Assembly (NCBI RefSeq): GCF_035594125.1
Contig: NC_087192.1
Coordinates: 5,166,001 to 5,230,000 of the forward strand
Direction of reading: 5' to 3'
Length of the DNA stretch: 64,000 nt
Source of the DNA: Scylla paramamosain
Lineage: Eukaryota; Arthropoda; Malacostraca; Decapoda; Portunidae
This document shows, one piece after another, positions 11,027 to 23,008 of the stretch. Each line of letters begins with the position of its first letter. Within the stretch, counting starts at the first letter, position 1. Below the pieces are notes generated by a model. That model was given only the letters and a program-made list of their open reading frames with translations, did not search any database and was not told where the DNA came from. A program made the position numbers and the translations under genes.

Positions 11027-12003
11027 GGCGACTCGACAGTGTAAATTTACAAGCCACAAAAAAAGATGCTCCTTGGAAACACCGAGAATATGCTCATTCA
11101 AAACAATGCAGGTCACAACACACGGACGGACGGACGTATGGACAGGGGAAGGGAAGGGAGGCCAAGCAACACTCACGCTCGTGGAAGGGACAGTGATGAC
11201 AGGTGCCCTCAATCACAGGTGACTCATACACAACTCGAAACAGTTTAAGACTCTCCTTGTTGACTCTTTGCTGTTGGAAACGTGAGCTTAATGAACGAAC
11301 GAAACATGAAATCAGACCATCAGTTCAAAGCCGAGCGGAAATCCGGTTAAGAGAGTCGAATTGTTGCTTCTGCCCATGCGTTTGTAATATGAGGAGAAAA
11401 CATGGTTGAGAAAAAAGAAAGGAAATATACCAAGTTATAAATAAGAAAGAACGAAAGAGTTATAATGAAATCACCAGTACCTTCACTCTTTCATCCCTTT
11501 CACTGGTAAACCCTTCAACTACTGCGTGTGTCTGTCTTATTCTCTCCTATGATATGAACCAAAGACCGGAATACCGAGACATATACGGAACTAATCTGAC
11601 CTCTGTTTGATAAATCTTCCTCATTCCTTCGTCTTTAATTGCGGTAATATAGCAAGCTTCTATCCCCACTCATCTCTTGTGCACTTACCGATCGATCTCC
11701 TTCAGGCGTAAAATCTAAATAAACGAACAGATGAATAATAAAATAGATGAATAAATAGAAACTACTTAGAAAATCGCAGTGTGGGTTTCAAACTAAATGA
11801 TCTGTTCGTGAAATATGACGGGGAATGGGTCTCGATAAATTAAATGAAGGACTCGATCTGTCTTTAATCCATGACGAAGTGAGCAATGCAAGAGATCATC
11901 TTAAAAGTTTTGTATCTATTACTCAACAACATCTGGGAGTCCCGTCCACGTCCCAATGGCGATGATGGTAAGTAATTAAAGAATGTTTGGTAGACTTATG
12001 TGT

Positions 12004-12068
<65 letters not shown>
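12004..12068. repeat. (GA)n microsatellite
   Basis: About 32 GA units, followed 250 bp downstream by the complementary (CT)n array at 12319-12375. Confidence 0.97.
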
Positions 12069-12070
<2 letters not shown>

Positions 12071-12182
12071 CGTATTACCCAACTTTATTCACTCCTTTAC
12101 GTATTCCGTGGATGGCCATGGCTTGTTAGACTCCTCCACGTTCACCATTCCTGCACGTTTTGCTTCTCGTCCACGTAAGGTG

Positions 12183-12188
<6 letters not shown>

Positions 12189-12218
<30 letters not shown>

Positions 12219-12222
12219 ACAG
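12189..12222. repeat. (CA)n microsatellite
   Basis: CA run with one TA interruption. Confidence 0.95.
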
Positions 12223-12315
12223 TAACGATACTCAGCTAACTATTCCATGAGTCACTTCTGTTTCCATTTACCTTAATTAATTGTTAACTACCAGTTGGAA
12301 ACTCACCACAGTCAG

Positions 12316-12318
<3 letters not shown>

Positions 12319-12375
<57 letters not shown>
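12319..12375. repeat. (CT)n microsatellite
   Basis: About 28 CT units. It is complementary to the GA array at 12004-12068. Confidence 0.97.
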
Positions 12376-12377
<2 letters not shown>

Positions 12378-12597
12378 ATCCAATTCCCTCGCTATCTCCT
12401 CTCTTTCCAGAATTCCATAAAAAAATGTTCTCTTCAGGTAAATTGATGGAATATATTTCAGAATACTGAAATGCTTTGCCAACACTGGAGAGCGTTAGAC
12501 CATTTCCACTGCAGGAGCACCACTGCGAATGAACACGATCTAACTTCCATTCATCCGGTAGATTTTCTTATTTTTTTTATTTTTTTTGCTTTGCTTC

Positions 12598-12797
12598 AAG
12601 TGTAATTCAGCTGAGGGAGGATATGTTTGTAATGCTCCTTAGGTTTTATCAGAGTCGGCAAGCAGGAAAGTAGTGTTTGTAAAGCTCCTTCTGTTTTATT
12701 ATAGTGAGCAAGCAGGAAGGTAAGGTAATTCAGTAAAGGAAAATGTTTGTAATGCTTCTCACGTTTTTATTATACTCGTAGCCAGCAAGCAGAGAAG
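12598..12797. repeat. diverged tandem repeat, three units of about 55-65 bp
   Basis: 'tgtttgtaatgctcctta', 'tgtttgtaaagctccttctg' and 'tgtttgtaatgcttctcacg' each begin a unit ending in 'agcaagcaggaa' or a close variant. 'gtaattcagc' and 'gtaattcagt' precede the first and third. Confidence 0.8.
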
Positions 12798-12811
12798 TTG
12801 TCACGAATGCG

Positions 12812-12862
12812 CTGTGTGTGTGCGTGTGTGTGTGTGTGTGTGTATGTGTGTGTGTGTGTGTG
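12812..12862. repeat. (GT)n microsatellite
   Basis: GT run with single CG and TA interruptions. Confidence 0.95.
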
Positions 12863-12959
12863 TTTAGTATTAAGTATTCATAAACTGTTAACTTTTTTTT
12901 TTTCATGACTAACAACAAGCCGTCCATATTTTTGTGTAGGTTATTGTTGTTTTTTGTTT

Positions 12960-13275
12960 TGTTATGACGCGTTATGTTATGTTATGTGTGAGTGAGTTAA
13001 GCTAGATCAGTGTAGCTATGTTAGGCAAAGCTAGAGAAAATTAGTTTTAGTTTATAGTACGTTAGATTAAATTAAGTTAAGCTAGATCAGTGTGATTAGG
13101 TTATATTAAGTAAGGTAAAGTTAATTTAGTTACGTTAGGTCATTGTGGTTATATTACATTAAGTATGCCTGGATTAAGTAACGTCTGTTTGACTAACTTC
13201 GGTAAATTTAGGCCAGGTTCACTGAGGTTAGATTAGATTAGATTACACTAGATTAATTTTAGGTTAGATTAGAGA
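12960..13275. repeat. degenerate TTAGGTTA-like low-complexity region
   Basis: The region is full of near-repeats of 'gttaggtta', 'ttagatta' and 'aagttaagctagatcagtg' (the last occurs twice, near 12997 and 13075). There is no regular period. It resembles, but is not, an interstitial (TTAGG)n arthropod telomere array. Confidence 0.45.
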
Positions 13276-13589
13276 TGAGACGCAGGAACGTTACAAAATA
13301 GGGCCCCTTGTACGAGAATCAACAGTAAGGCAGAGGAGGAGGTGCAGGGCAGCGAGTGTTTGTGTTTGCTGAAGTGTTTGCGTGCTGTGTTGGCTCGTGC
13401 ACTTTTGTCGATGGTGTTTGTGTCTGATTTTTTTACTGGCACTGGTGTTTTTGTTTTCTGAACGGAGGAATACGAAGATGTGATATGAAATGAATGAAGG
13501 ATGTACAGCAAGGGAACAGACAGACAGACAGACAGACAGATAGACAGACAGGCAGGTGTAAAGATAGAAATACCAGGATCGTAAAAAGG

Positions 13590-13712
13590 AGAAGAAGAAA
13601 AGGAAGAAGAAGAAGAAAAGGAAGAAGAAGAAGAAGAAGAAGAAGAAGAAGAAGAAGAAAACCACTACTAACACCACCGCCCATCACCACCACCACCACC
13701 ACCACCACCACC
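13590..13712. repeat. (AAG)n then (CAC)n trinucleotide arrays
   Basis: Imperfect 'gaagaa' repeats to about 13660, followed by 'caccac' units at 13685-13712. Confidence 0.9.
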
Positions 13713-13913
13713 GACAACAACAACAAATGCATAAGGTAATCGTACCCATGCGCCAGATTCCAGCTTTGGGTCAGCTCGAGGCAAGACGATCCCAAATTGA
13801 CCTAATCTTCTCTTCTCCTCTTCCATCCCTTCCCTGCTCTTTCCTTCCCTCCCGTCTCACTTTCTGAAGAGGCTCGGAGTGGGTGGCAATCACGCAGAAG
13901 GTCACTGAATATT

Positions 13914-13915
<2 letters not shown>

Positions 13916-13953
<38 letters not shown>

Positions 13954-13991
13954 GCTATGCCGTAACTCCTCACGCATTACGGTATTGAACT

Positions 13992-14038
<47 letters not shown>
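13916..14038. repeat. two (CA)n microsatellites separated by a unique spacer
   Basis: CA arrays at about 13916-13952 and 13994-14038 flank a 41-bp unique spacer. Confidence 0.95.
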
Positions 14039-14041
<3 letters not shown>

Positions 14042-14079
14042 GTCGCGAATCAATGTGTATGTAATTCCTTTGCTTCCTT

Positions 14080-14240
14080 GGGATCGCCGCCACACTAAGC
14101 CGAGAGTTATGACTAGCACTCCATTCACCCGGCCAGCCTAGCGTGCCAACCGATGCACTGCGCTGCGGGACAGACAAAAGCGCGAGCACAGCCGACTATT
14201 GGAAACTGGCGGCGGCGACTGAGCGGCTGAATTTAGTATT
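14080..14240. other. CpG-richer block, unassigned
   Basis: Unlike its AT-rich, repeat-rich surroundings, this block has many CG dinucleotides (for example 'gatcgccgcc', 'ctgcgctgcgggacag', 'ggcggcggcgactgagcgg'). It lies about 3 kb upstream of the minus-strand gene start, so it could be a distal promoter or non-coding first exon. No direct evidence for either. Confidence 0.3.
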
Positions 14241-14391
14241 GACACGTTACTGTAGATTATTCACACTCATCTCACGGTTCTCTTTCCTTCTCTTTGTTGC
14301 GCACCTCCTCCTCTTCCTTCTCTTCATCCTCGCCTTCGTCTCATTTCTCCTCGTCTTCCTCCTAGTCTTCCTCCCGCATAAGTAAGGAGGT

Positions 14392-14393
<2 letters not shown>

Positions 14394-14432
<39 letters not shown>
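14394..14432. repeat. (CA)n microsatellite
   Basis: About 19 CA units, followed 55 bp later by a short (CTC)n run. Confidence 0.95.
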
Positions 14433-14435
<3 letters not shown>

Positions 14436-15398
14436 GAATACGTAACTAACCATGTGTTTCCATAATTCTTAGTCGTGACATCCATCTCCTCCTCCTCCTC
14501 CTCCTCCTCCTCCTGCAGGGCGCCATCCATCACCACCGTTCCTCGTCGCCTCCCTGGGCTTGTCTCACGGCTTAAGCTCGATACGTGGCGATGGTCGAGA
14601 TGGATTGTACGTTTGCAAACTCCACGCAACTCTCAATACAAGGAGGATAAGAAGGAAGGAGAAGAAAAACCACTACCACCGCCACCACCACCGTCTAAGA
14701 AGGGAAGATGAAGAATAAGAATAAGAATAATAATAATAAGAAGAAGAAGGAGGAGGAGGAGGAGAAGGAGAAATCTACTACCACCGCCATCCTCTCTATC
14801 TAGGAAGAGAAAAAAAAGAACAAGAAGAAAAAAGTAACCACCACCACCACCACCATCGCTACTATCTACTTTTACAAACACATAAGAAAAAGAAAGACAT
14901 ACAACAGCAGATGTGTTTGCGAAACTGAGAAATCTAAGAGATGTTCGCAAAGGAACACAAAGGAAGAACAAACAGCGGTAAATCTACTAAATTTGCCTTT
15001 ACGATGTTGCCTGTGATCAGGTGCAGTTTATCTAATCAAAAGGGGAAAAAAAGGAAGAAGGAAAAGATAAAGGCTCCTCCTCATCAACCATCACTATCAT
15101 CATCACCTTCATCATCATCTTCACCATCATCATCACCATCATTATCGTCACCATCAGCATATATAATATTTCTGTTCTCATTACTATTAAGGTATTCTTT
15201 GTACTTTTTTCTCTTCTTAATTCTTATATCCTCAAACTCATGCTTTATAATCATCCCCACTGATAGTTTTTTCCTTATCTTTCTTCGTTACTTTTTTTTA
15301 TTTATTTAATCTCATCCTCTCCAAATTGGCATCCCTGCTCCTATTTGATTTGTTTGTTTTAGTGAGTGTTTGTATAATATTTTGGAAGTAAACATCAC

Positions 15399-15480
15399 GT
15401 GTGTGTGTGTGTGTGTGTGTGTTGGAAGCTAGATGGAAAAGGAAGAGGGAAAAGAAAATTAAAATAAACGCAATCAAACC

Positions 15481-15535
<55 letters not shown>
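15399..15535. repeat. (GT)n and (GA)n microsatellites
   Basis: GT run at 15399-15422 and (GA)n at 15484-15535, separated by 61 bp. Confidence 0.95.
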
Positions 15536-15536
<1 letters not shown>

Positions 15537-15988
15537 AGAGTCCTGTTATCAGCCTTCCTCCTCCTTCTCTCGTTTGACATGACTTGTTTCGATCTGGATT
15601 CAACTTTCTTGTTTAGCTTGATTGACGCCAAGAAGCAAAACTTTCTTGGCGTCTAACTGATTCGTCTCCTATGTTTGTATATTTTGAGAAATTATATTTC
15701 CGTGGTGCATTTCATTTTATCTTTACGTTCGTTAATTTCAATGGTTGTTCTGTGTAATTTATAAGCCTCATTGCGTTGTTTATAGCGGCAGTTACCAGGA
15801 GGAGGAGAAAATGACTGCCATCTAGCGGTGGGACTCGCTTCCAACAAAGCGAGCCATCTAGTGAGTGACACCAGTATTAGGAACACGGCAAGGCGTGATT
15901 ATTTCTCTTGGCCACACACACCACGGATAACAAATGCTTATTATACCAAGCATTGTGGCTTGCTTGTGTGTGTCTATTTGTTATTCAT

Positions 15989-15990
<2 letters not shown>

Positions 15991-16031
<41 letters not shown>
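15991..16031. repeat. (GT)n microsatellite
   Basis: About 20 GT units. Confidence 0.96.
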
Positions 16032-16034
<3 letters not shown>

Positions 16035-16123
16035 TGCCCGGGTCCCCACCACCATACTTGCATGATACTCAATGCCGCCTTATGTTTATATTATAATGAA
16101 TTGAAAAAAAATGAGACTTTGTT

Positions 16124-16129
<6 letters not shown>

Positions 16130-16213
<84 letters not shown>
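16130..16213. repeat. (CT)n microsatellite, about 42 units
   Basis: One of the longest perfect CT arrays in the window. Confidence 0.97.
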
Positions 16214-16215
<2 letters not shown>

Positions 16216-16955
16216 GCATACTGTTAACACTTTGTATTCATGAAGTCCACGTCGGCGTGCATAACTTCCCGGCCAGACTGTCGCTGAAATAATTAAGACG
16301 ACTGATACAATTGATTTTCTACAAAAGAAACGCATATTTACAACTTCGTATTTTGCAGAGTTGTTATGATTACAATGAAATTATTCAAATCGGTTGATTA
16401 TAATCGATTGGAATCAAAGTAAAATGTCGCAATTTAAATTAGAGAGAAGTTTTCTTTTTAGGAACAACTTGATAGAATTTTTATTTCATTGATCTTTGCA
16501 TATAGTCACGTAATATTGGAGAAATGTGAGGGATTTTTCTTTCGATTTAGTATTTTTGTCCGGTCTCCCTGACACTCAAAAAGAGATAAATAACCACCAA
16601 GTAAAATTATTTCCCTTTCCCCCTAAAAAAAAAAAAGGGGGAGTTGTGTAAGGTTAGCTCTGTATGAAAAAAAAAATAAACATGAAAGTAAAACTATAAC
16701 AATCAGACAGAATAAAAGTTATTGAAATACTAGAATTGTATTGAGGCTCGTGGGCAGCTTTTTGCATTTCTATCCAGGAACTTAAGGCAAATCTTTCTCT
16801 CGTCGAGACAGAACTGATGTAATATGTTCTCAGGATTTTAAAGTGGAAACCAATTGATAAAGGTAAACAATAAAATAATAGATAAACAATAATAATAAAT
16901 GTGAAATAAAAAACAAATGAAATAAAAACCTAGCGCGTTACATTTATACACTCGA

Positions 16956-16958
<3 letters not shown>

Positions 16959-17006
<48 letters not shown>
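16959..17006. repeat. (GT)n microsatellite
   Basis: About 24 GT units. Confidence 0.97.
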
Positions 17007-17007
<1 letters not shown>

Positions 17008-17630
17008 TAATAATGAACAAAACACACGGGAAAGGGGATGAAAATAAACTTTAATACCAATGAGAAACTAAGTGAAGTGATATTTGTGAAAGAAGAAATT
17101 GAAGGATGAAATTTCAGTCGACCATACCAAACGTAAGTAAAAGACAAAGGTAATAGAAACAGAGGGCGAGCATCAGTTGGTGTATAACTGAACATGGACT
17201 CAGCGGCCTGTGTGACCAGGCTGAAGTTGAGTCCTTACAGATCCATCATCGTACTAATTGGATGACACCATTCATTGTATTTACTGCCTCGCACAAATAC
17301 ACATTTTCTGTTCATTATTACCCTATGGAAGTGATCAAAAGTAAAAATAAAGGTTAGATCAAAGTACGATAAAAAAAAAAAAAAATGGAAAAAAATAAGG
17401 TAAGAGAAGTCAATAAAATATAATGCAGTTCAGATGAATGTCTCTAAGTTTGCGAAGGATGTGAGACGCCTCCTCCCAGGCAGCAGTGGCATTACGGCGT
17501 TCATAATAGTCAGGTTCTGCACAATAACTGTCCCTCTGCCAGCGACGTTATTATGATGTAGACTGTTCCCAGCTACACTTGTGTGTTGACGAACAACACG
17601 TACTTGTTGAATAATGCGAATAGCTGAACC

Positions 17631-17631
<1 letters not shown>

Positions 17632-17687
<56 letters not shown>
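17632..17687. repeat. (CT)n microsatellite
   Basis: About 27 CT units. Confidence 0.97.
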
Positions 17688-17689
<2 letters not shown>

Positions 17690-18124
17690 ATATCTATACG
17701 TGTATACGAGTTCAATTTGCATAATCTATACTTTGTTTTTGTCTCATATTCATAAACTTCCAGGAGACGTTCACCTTGGGAGTGAATGCGCGCTGTTGTG
17801 CATTGGTACCGAGCGTGAATTTCGTTCCTTCTTTTTTCAGACCTTCTAATGATTTCCTGTATTGAAGCCAGCCAGCATTTCACGGAACTCGTCCTCTGCT
17901 TCTGAGATTTTGATAGTATCGTTTGCAGCTGTCACTGCTCAGTCATATTCTGCATTCGTGTTTATTTTTCAGTTTTTCGGAAATACTTTCAAAACACGGT
18001 GTTGACAGTTTTAGTGATGCCTTACCTCTTTGTGTCAAACTTTCTCCTCGATGTTGCTTTCATGACTGACTCTTGGTGAACCTTTCGTGTATTTTTTTAT
18101 ATGTACATGAAAAAAAAAAAAAAA

Positions 18125-18247
18125 AATAGATAAAATTATGGATAAGGATGGTAGGTGGAAATAGGTAGGTATATTTCATGCAGCGAATGCCACGTGTAGG
18201 CATAATGGCTTCTCACACCTTCCGTTATTTTCTAATATTCTTATATT
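18125..18247 (-). repeat. dispersed repeat family B, minus copy
   Basis: Contains 'aaaattatggataaggatgg', 'gaaataggtaggtatatttc', 'gaatgccacgtgtaggca' and ends near 'tattcttatattctt'. This is the reverse complement of the family B core seen at 39820, 45757, 55868 and 61965. Confidence 0.65.
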
Positions 18248-18253
18248 CTTAGG

Positions 18254-18359
<106 letters not shown>

Positions 18360-19124
18360 TGAATCCTCGTTTATGCTCCTGATTTTTCTAAACACTTCGT
18401 CAGTAACTGTCATCCTCTTCACCTCTTTCTTGTGATGGCTGTTTTGTGGTGACTTTTCCTCCGTGATGTGGCTTTTGCCTTGTATTATGTCATCCGGCTT
18501 TGTCATGTATTAAGTCATTCTGTTGTGTCATGCACTGCCATACTGTTTTGTCATGTATTATGCCACACCGTTTTGTCATTATTACAAACACACTATCTTA
18601 AGCTAGATAGGCTGATCCTGAAAGTAGCTAGGTTAATTTCTTCATACCTAAATTATGTTGACAATTTTCCATACACCACTAGAAATGTTACCTCTTGGTG
18701 AACAGGCTCGTATGATTTAGTACTTTCCGCACACTCACCTGAAAACATTTCAATATACCATATAGCCCATCCGATAGTTACAATACCTTGAGCTAATGTG
18801 TCATTCACCGGTACATCAAGACACGTGAAGGTACCGGTACTTCCTTGAGTAATCAACCATACGAAACGGCAACACTGATTAATCATTTCCAGCCAGGAGA
18901 CCATTCACAATGCTCAGGCTTGAAATATCCATGTCCACACTTGTGTACACGTAACTGGGTATGTTTGCATCCGTGTATAATTGTCAAACACACGCCGCCA
19001 ATTAGGGGAGAGTTATGAGTGCAGAGGTGGTATTTTACGGTCCCATGAGAGCTGAATGTGCCGCAGTGGTAAAGAAAGGTCCGCTCATATGTATGTCAAC
19101 AGGAATAATTATTGTTTTCCAATG

Positions 19125-19126
<2 letters not shown>

Positions 19127-19160
<34 letters not shown>
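19127..19160. repeat. (GT)n microsatellite near the 5' end of the retrotransposon
   Basis: About 17 GT units ending some 25 bp before the first base of the open retrotransposon frame. Confidence 0.96.
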
Positions 19161-19162
<2 letters not shown>

Positions 19163-19184
19163 GGCAGGACGAAGGGTAAATTAA

Positions 19185-21686
19185 CACAATGTTGGTGATG
19201 ACAATGATGATGGTGATGGTAATTATGTTAATGGTGCCTTATCCACAGTTGCTTATACTTATTGCAGTAAAGGAAATAATTTTAAATCCCTGATAGATCA
19301 TTTTTTGATATCAGATAATATATCTAACTTCCTTCAGACTTATACTACTATTGATTCTGTAAACAATCCATCAGACCATATAGCTATAAAGTGTGTTTTA
19401 GATGTTACTATTTCTTATAATGTGGAAAATATTGAGCATGAGACCTTCGAGCGCATATGTTGGCATAAGGCAAATACTGAGGATATATTAAGGTATAAAG
19501 AGTTAGTCACTGGATATCTGTTAAATGTTCCCCTACCGGAAGATATGTTAATGTGTAGAAATAATATGTGCACCCAGCATGAAATGGAAATAGCAGCATT
19601 TTATGATCATATCACCAATGCACTTATAAAGGCAAGTAAAGAGTGTATACCAAGGACAAATTGTGGGAGAGTTAAGAAAATTGTGCCAGGCTGGAATGAT
19701 TGTGTTGAGGGTTATTTTCGCACTGCTTTGTTTTGGCACAGGTTATGGGTAGACAGTGAACGACCTCAGCAAGGTCTCATTGCCGAAATACGCCGTACAA
19801 CACGTAAATGTTATCACCAAGCACGCAAGATGGTTATAAAGCAAGAAGAGTTAATAACTACAGAGAAATTAGCTGAGAGTTTGCAGGCTAGTGCTTCTGG
19901 TAGACAGTTTTGGAGATCTGTAAGAAACAAGGGAAAACAGAAGAAAAAAACGCCTAAGGCAGTTGATGGAAAACATTGTCCTAAAGATATAGCTGATTTA
20001 TTTAAAGGAAAGTTTGAAGAGCTTTACAACAGTACCTCATACGATACAAATGAGATGGATAGCTTAAAATCTGCCATCAACAGTGTAATTTCTTGTCAGA
20101 AAAATAGTAATGAAAGTATACTCTTGATTACGCCTGATGAGGTGCGTCAAGCACTGCGGAGAGTGAGGCCTGGAAAGGGAGAAGGTGAGGGTGACCTGAT
20201 GTCTGACCATCTCATACATGCTGGTGATGTGTTATACGGACACTTGTCTGTACTGTTTTCAGCCATGTTGAGGCACGGTTTCTCTCCCCACAGCATGATG
20301 AAAGGGGTTATGATACCGCTTCCTAAAGGTCGTTGGGCAAATCTTAATACCAGTGAAAATTACAGAGCGATTACTCTTAGTAGTTTGATGAGTAAAATAC
20401 TGGATAATATTGTATTGATGAGAGAAAGGGATAAACTATTGACCAATGATTTGCAGTTTGGGTTCAAAGAAGGAACATCCTCTACTATGTGTACAGCAAT
20501 GGTGAGAGAAACTGTGTCTTATTATGTATCTAAAGGTACAACTGTTTATGGGTTTACTTTAGATGCAAGCAAGGCTTTCGACAGAGTTAATTATTGCAAA
20601 TTATTTGATATTCTATTGAAACGTAATGTATGTCCTCTTATATGTAGATTATTGTTAAACATGTACGTAAATCAAAAACTAAGCGTAAGATGGAATGACT
20701 TACTGTCTAGTACATTTGAAGTGAGTAATGGAGTCAAACAAGGTGGTGTGATCTCTCCTATACTGTATTGTGTTTATGTAGACGGGTTACTCACGGAATT
20801 GCGAGACTCTGGCGTTGGCTGCTACATGGGTGGCACCTATGCAGGAGCCTTCGGGTTTGCTGATGACCTAAAAGGTCTAGCACCAAGTGTTTTTGCTCTC
20901 AAGAAGATGATAAGCATCTGTGTAGATTATGCATCGAGATATGACATTGTGTATAACGAAAAGAAAAGCAAATTAATAGTTTTCCACGGTAATAAAAGAA
21001 GTAATATAATTCCTAATGTAGAAATTAATGGTAAAACTATTGATATTATGGAGGAAATTGTACACCTGGGAAATGTTTTAGGAAGAAATATTTTTAAATG
21101 TGATACTTCTAAATGTGTGACTGATTTTTATCGACAATGTAATTCATTTTTATCCCGTTTTAAGGGTGGACTGTCACATGTAAGAAATACTTTGTTTTTT
21201 AAATATTGTTCTAGTTTTTATGGTAGTCAACTTTTAAATGTGTGTGATGGTAGCATGGAAGCGGTGTACCGAGCGTGGAGGGTTGCAGTGCGTCGAGTGT
21301 GGAAGCTGCCCTGGACCACACACTGTAGTCTGCTTCCTCACATTGCTAATGTTATGCCCCCAGAAATGTGGTTCGCAAAACGGGAGATTGCTTTTATAAA
21401 CCAAATATTAACATCAGACAATATGGTTATAAGAACAATAGGAAGAATGGGGGTTTATGGAAGACATTCAATAATGGGCAGTAATGTAAGATATCTTTCA
21501 TACAAATTTAATATGAATATTGGAGACATCAATAAGGTTTGGACGCAGCTGCAGTGTGACCAGTACGAACTTGCACGGACTGGTGCACAAATTCGTGAAT
21601 TGTGTTTGATGAGGGATAGATGTGATACCACAATCTTAGATGTAAGGGAAACTAAGATGTTGATTGATGCTTTGTGCACCGAGTGA
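19185..21686 (+). CDS. LINE ORF2 fragment: endonuclease C-terminus plus reverse transcriptase
   Basis: The frame is open from a TAA at 19182 to TGA at 21684-21686. Numbering from codon 19305, the start carries the endonuclease C-terminus: FKSLIDHFLISD lies just upstream and NPSDHIAIKC just inside, the SDH motif being the conserved catalytic end of APE-type endonucleases. Reverse transcriptase motifs follow in order: IPLPKGRW and ENYRAITLSS, LDASKAFDRVNY with the catalytic Asp near residue 420, SNGVKQGGVISPILY near 474-488, and FADD near 518-521 with the catalytic Asp pair. A thumb region with KSKLIVF follows. No RNase H or zinc knuckle is recognised. All catalytic residues are intact. There is no ATG at the true 5' end because the element is truncated. 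It copies its own RNA into DNA at the nicked target. The clade (CR1, Jockey or relatives) cannot be fixed by eye. Confidence 0.85.
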   Translation, partial: HNVGDDNDDGDGNYVNGALSTVAYTYCSKGNNFKSLIDHFLISDNISNFLQTYTTIDSVNNPSDHIAIKCVLDVTISYNVENIEHETFERICWHKANTEDILRYKELVTGYLLNVPLPEDMLMCRNNMCTQHEMEIAAFYDHITNALIKASKECIPRTNCGRVKKIVPGWNDCVEGYFRTALFWHRLWVDSERPQQGLIAEIRRTTRKCYHQARKMVIKQEELITTEKLAESLQASASGRQFWRSVRNKGKQKKKTPKAVDGKHCPKDIADLFKGKFEELYNSTSYDTNEMDSLKSAINSVISCQKNSNESILLITPDEVRQALRRVRPGKGEGEGDLMSDHLIHAGDVLYGHLSVLFSAMLRHGFSPHSMMKGVMIPLPKGRWANLNTSENYRAITLSSLMSKILDNIVLMRERDKLLTNDLQFGFKEGTSSTMCTAMVRETVSYYVSKGTTVYGFTLDASKAFDRVNYCKLFDILLKRNVCPLICRLLLNMYVNQKLSVRWNDLLSSTFEVSNGVKQGGVISPILYCVYVDGLLTELRDSGVGCYMGGTYAGAFGFADDLKGLAPSVFALKKMISICVDYASRYDIVYNEKKSKLIVFHGNKRSNIIPNVEINGKTIDIMEEIVHLGNVLGRNIFKCDTSKCVTDFYRQCNSFLSRFKGGLSHVRNTLFFKYCSSFYGSQLLNVCDGSMEAVYRAWRVAVRRVWKLPWTTHCSLLPHIANVMPPEMWFAKREIAFINQILTSDNMVIRTIGRMGVYGRHSIMGSNVRYLSYKFNMNIGDINKVWTQLQCDQYELARTGAQIRELCLMRDRCDTTILDVRETKMLIDALCTE

Positions 21687-21840
21687 CGTCGGATTCAGTA
21701 TGATATTGTCTAATTTAGTATAAATTTATGTCTTTTTTTTTAATAATTAAATGAAATGTTTTTCTTTCTTTTAGTTTTAGTATGTATTTTAGTTTGTGTA
21801 CACATCTTGTGTGAATAAAGAATATTGAATATTGAATTGA
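19185..21840 (+). mobile_element. 5'-truncated non-LTR (LINE) retrotransposon
   Basis: The element consists of the end of an endonuclease, a full reverse transcriptase and a short 3'UTR. There are no LTRs. A polyadenylation-type AATAAA lies at 21814. The 3' end is a run of 'gaatatt' repeats and 'gaattgaa' rather than poly(A), after which (ACT)n begins at once. Short tandem repeats at the 3' end are typical of CR1/L2-like and some related LINE clades. The exact 5' junction is not visible; the frame opens at 19185, just after a (GT)n array. The long uninterrupted frame suggests a fairly recent insertion despite 5' truncation. No clear target-site duplication was found. Confidence 0.85.
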
Positions 21841-21913
<73 letters not shown>

Positions 21914-21977
21914 ATAATAATAATAATAATAATGTTATAAATATCAATAATATATCAAAAATAAAATAATAATAATA

Positions 21978-22024
<47 letters not shown>
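21841..22024. repeat. (ACT)n(AAT)n array at the retrotransposon 3' end
   Basis: About 24 ACT units, then AAT units, a short interruption (21931-21960), and more AAT units to about 22024. The array abuts the 3' tail of the LINE. Confidence 0.97.
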
Positions 22025-22026
<2 letters not shown>

Positions 22027-23008
22027 TAATATTGCTTATTTATGATGGGCTGCTGGAACAATATGGAGGTATTCAGTTTCTCCCTACGTGCAAAACTGTT
22101 ACTGTGCTCACGTGGTGGGTCCTGAGGCGGCCACACAGTCCAGACTCAAAGAGACACCGCCTCCTTTAAAAGACTCAGAGTAAGAACGAATAATAAATAC
22201 TAAACCTATTCCTGAATAATGAGAATACTAAGAATCTTCGTCAGGAAGAATCTAGACGTTATAAACCTCACCATCGCCACCATTACGTCACTCCCATCAC
22301 GGAGAGTATTGGGTGAGCGAAACCTGAATTCAAACATCATAGTGTGAATATTGACGCGCTCCGCCACGCCTGGCTCACACCCGCGTGGTCAAGTGTTCAG
22401 TCAGGCACTTGGAAGGTACTGCGGCTGAGGCAGACCAGGCACTGACAGACACACTGTTAGTGTCAGTCAGTGCCCACTCAGCCGCTGAGGGGGTCGGGTG
22501 TGTGGTAGAGTGTCTCCTTGCGATCTGCAGCTACCTTCGTTCTGCCGCGTCACACCTGCCTTCCTGACCCTCGCCCAGCCCCAGGAACGCTTATTGCATG
22601 CCACACCAGTCTGCAGACAGATGCAGATGGCGCTGTCTGATGTTCGACAGTTTCGGGACACTCAAAACCATCTCAGAAAAGTTTAGTTACCTTCAATACT
22701 TTCAAGAATCTGTGGACAGCTTCAGCCAACTCCTGACACCTTCAGGAAATTCCTCCTGTCGGGTGAAGCCAGCTGAGGAGGGCTTGAGGCGCCTTCACGT
22801 GCAAGTAGAATAGGAAATCAGCGTACCCCGAAGGCTGGTCGCTATGAGAAGACAGCTCGTCCATAGCATCATTGTGACTCTCGTGGGACACACCTGTAGC
22901 GGCCTCAGGTAACACGCCTGTCTCAACGCACACACTCACCAGTCTCTGAACCTCTAACGCACCTATTTCTCCCTCAAAGCCTCTTCCTCGTACTGTGCCG
23001 TAACCCCG

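Noticed and set aside
12960..13275. Interstitial telomere (TTAGG)n array
   Set aside because: Only scattered TTAGG-like words without a regular five-base period. Best described as low-complexity AT-rich DNA.
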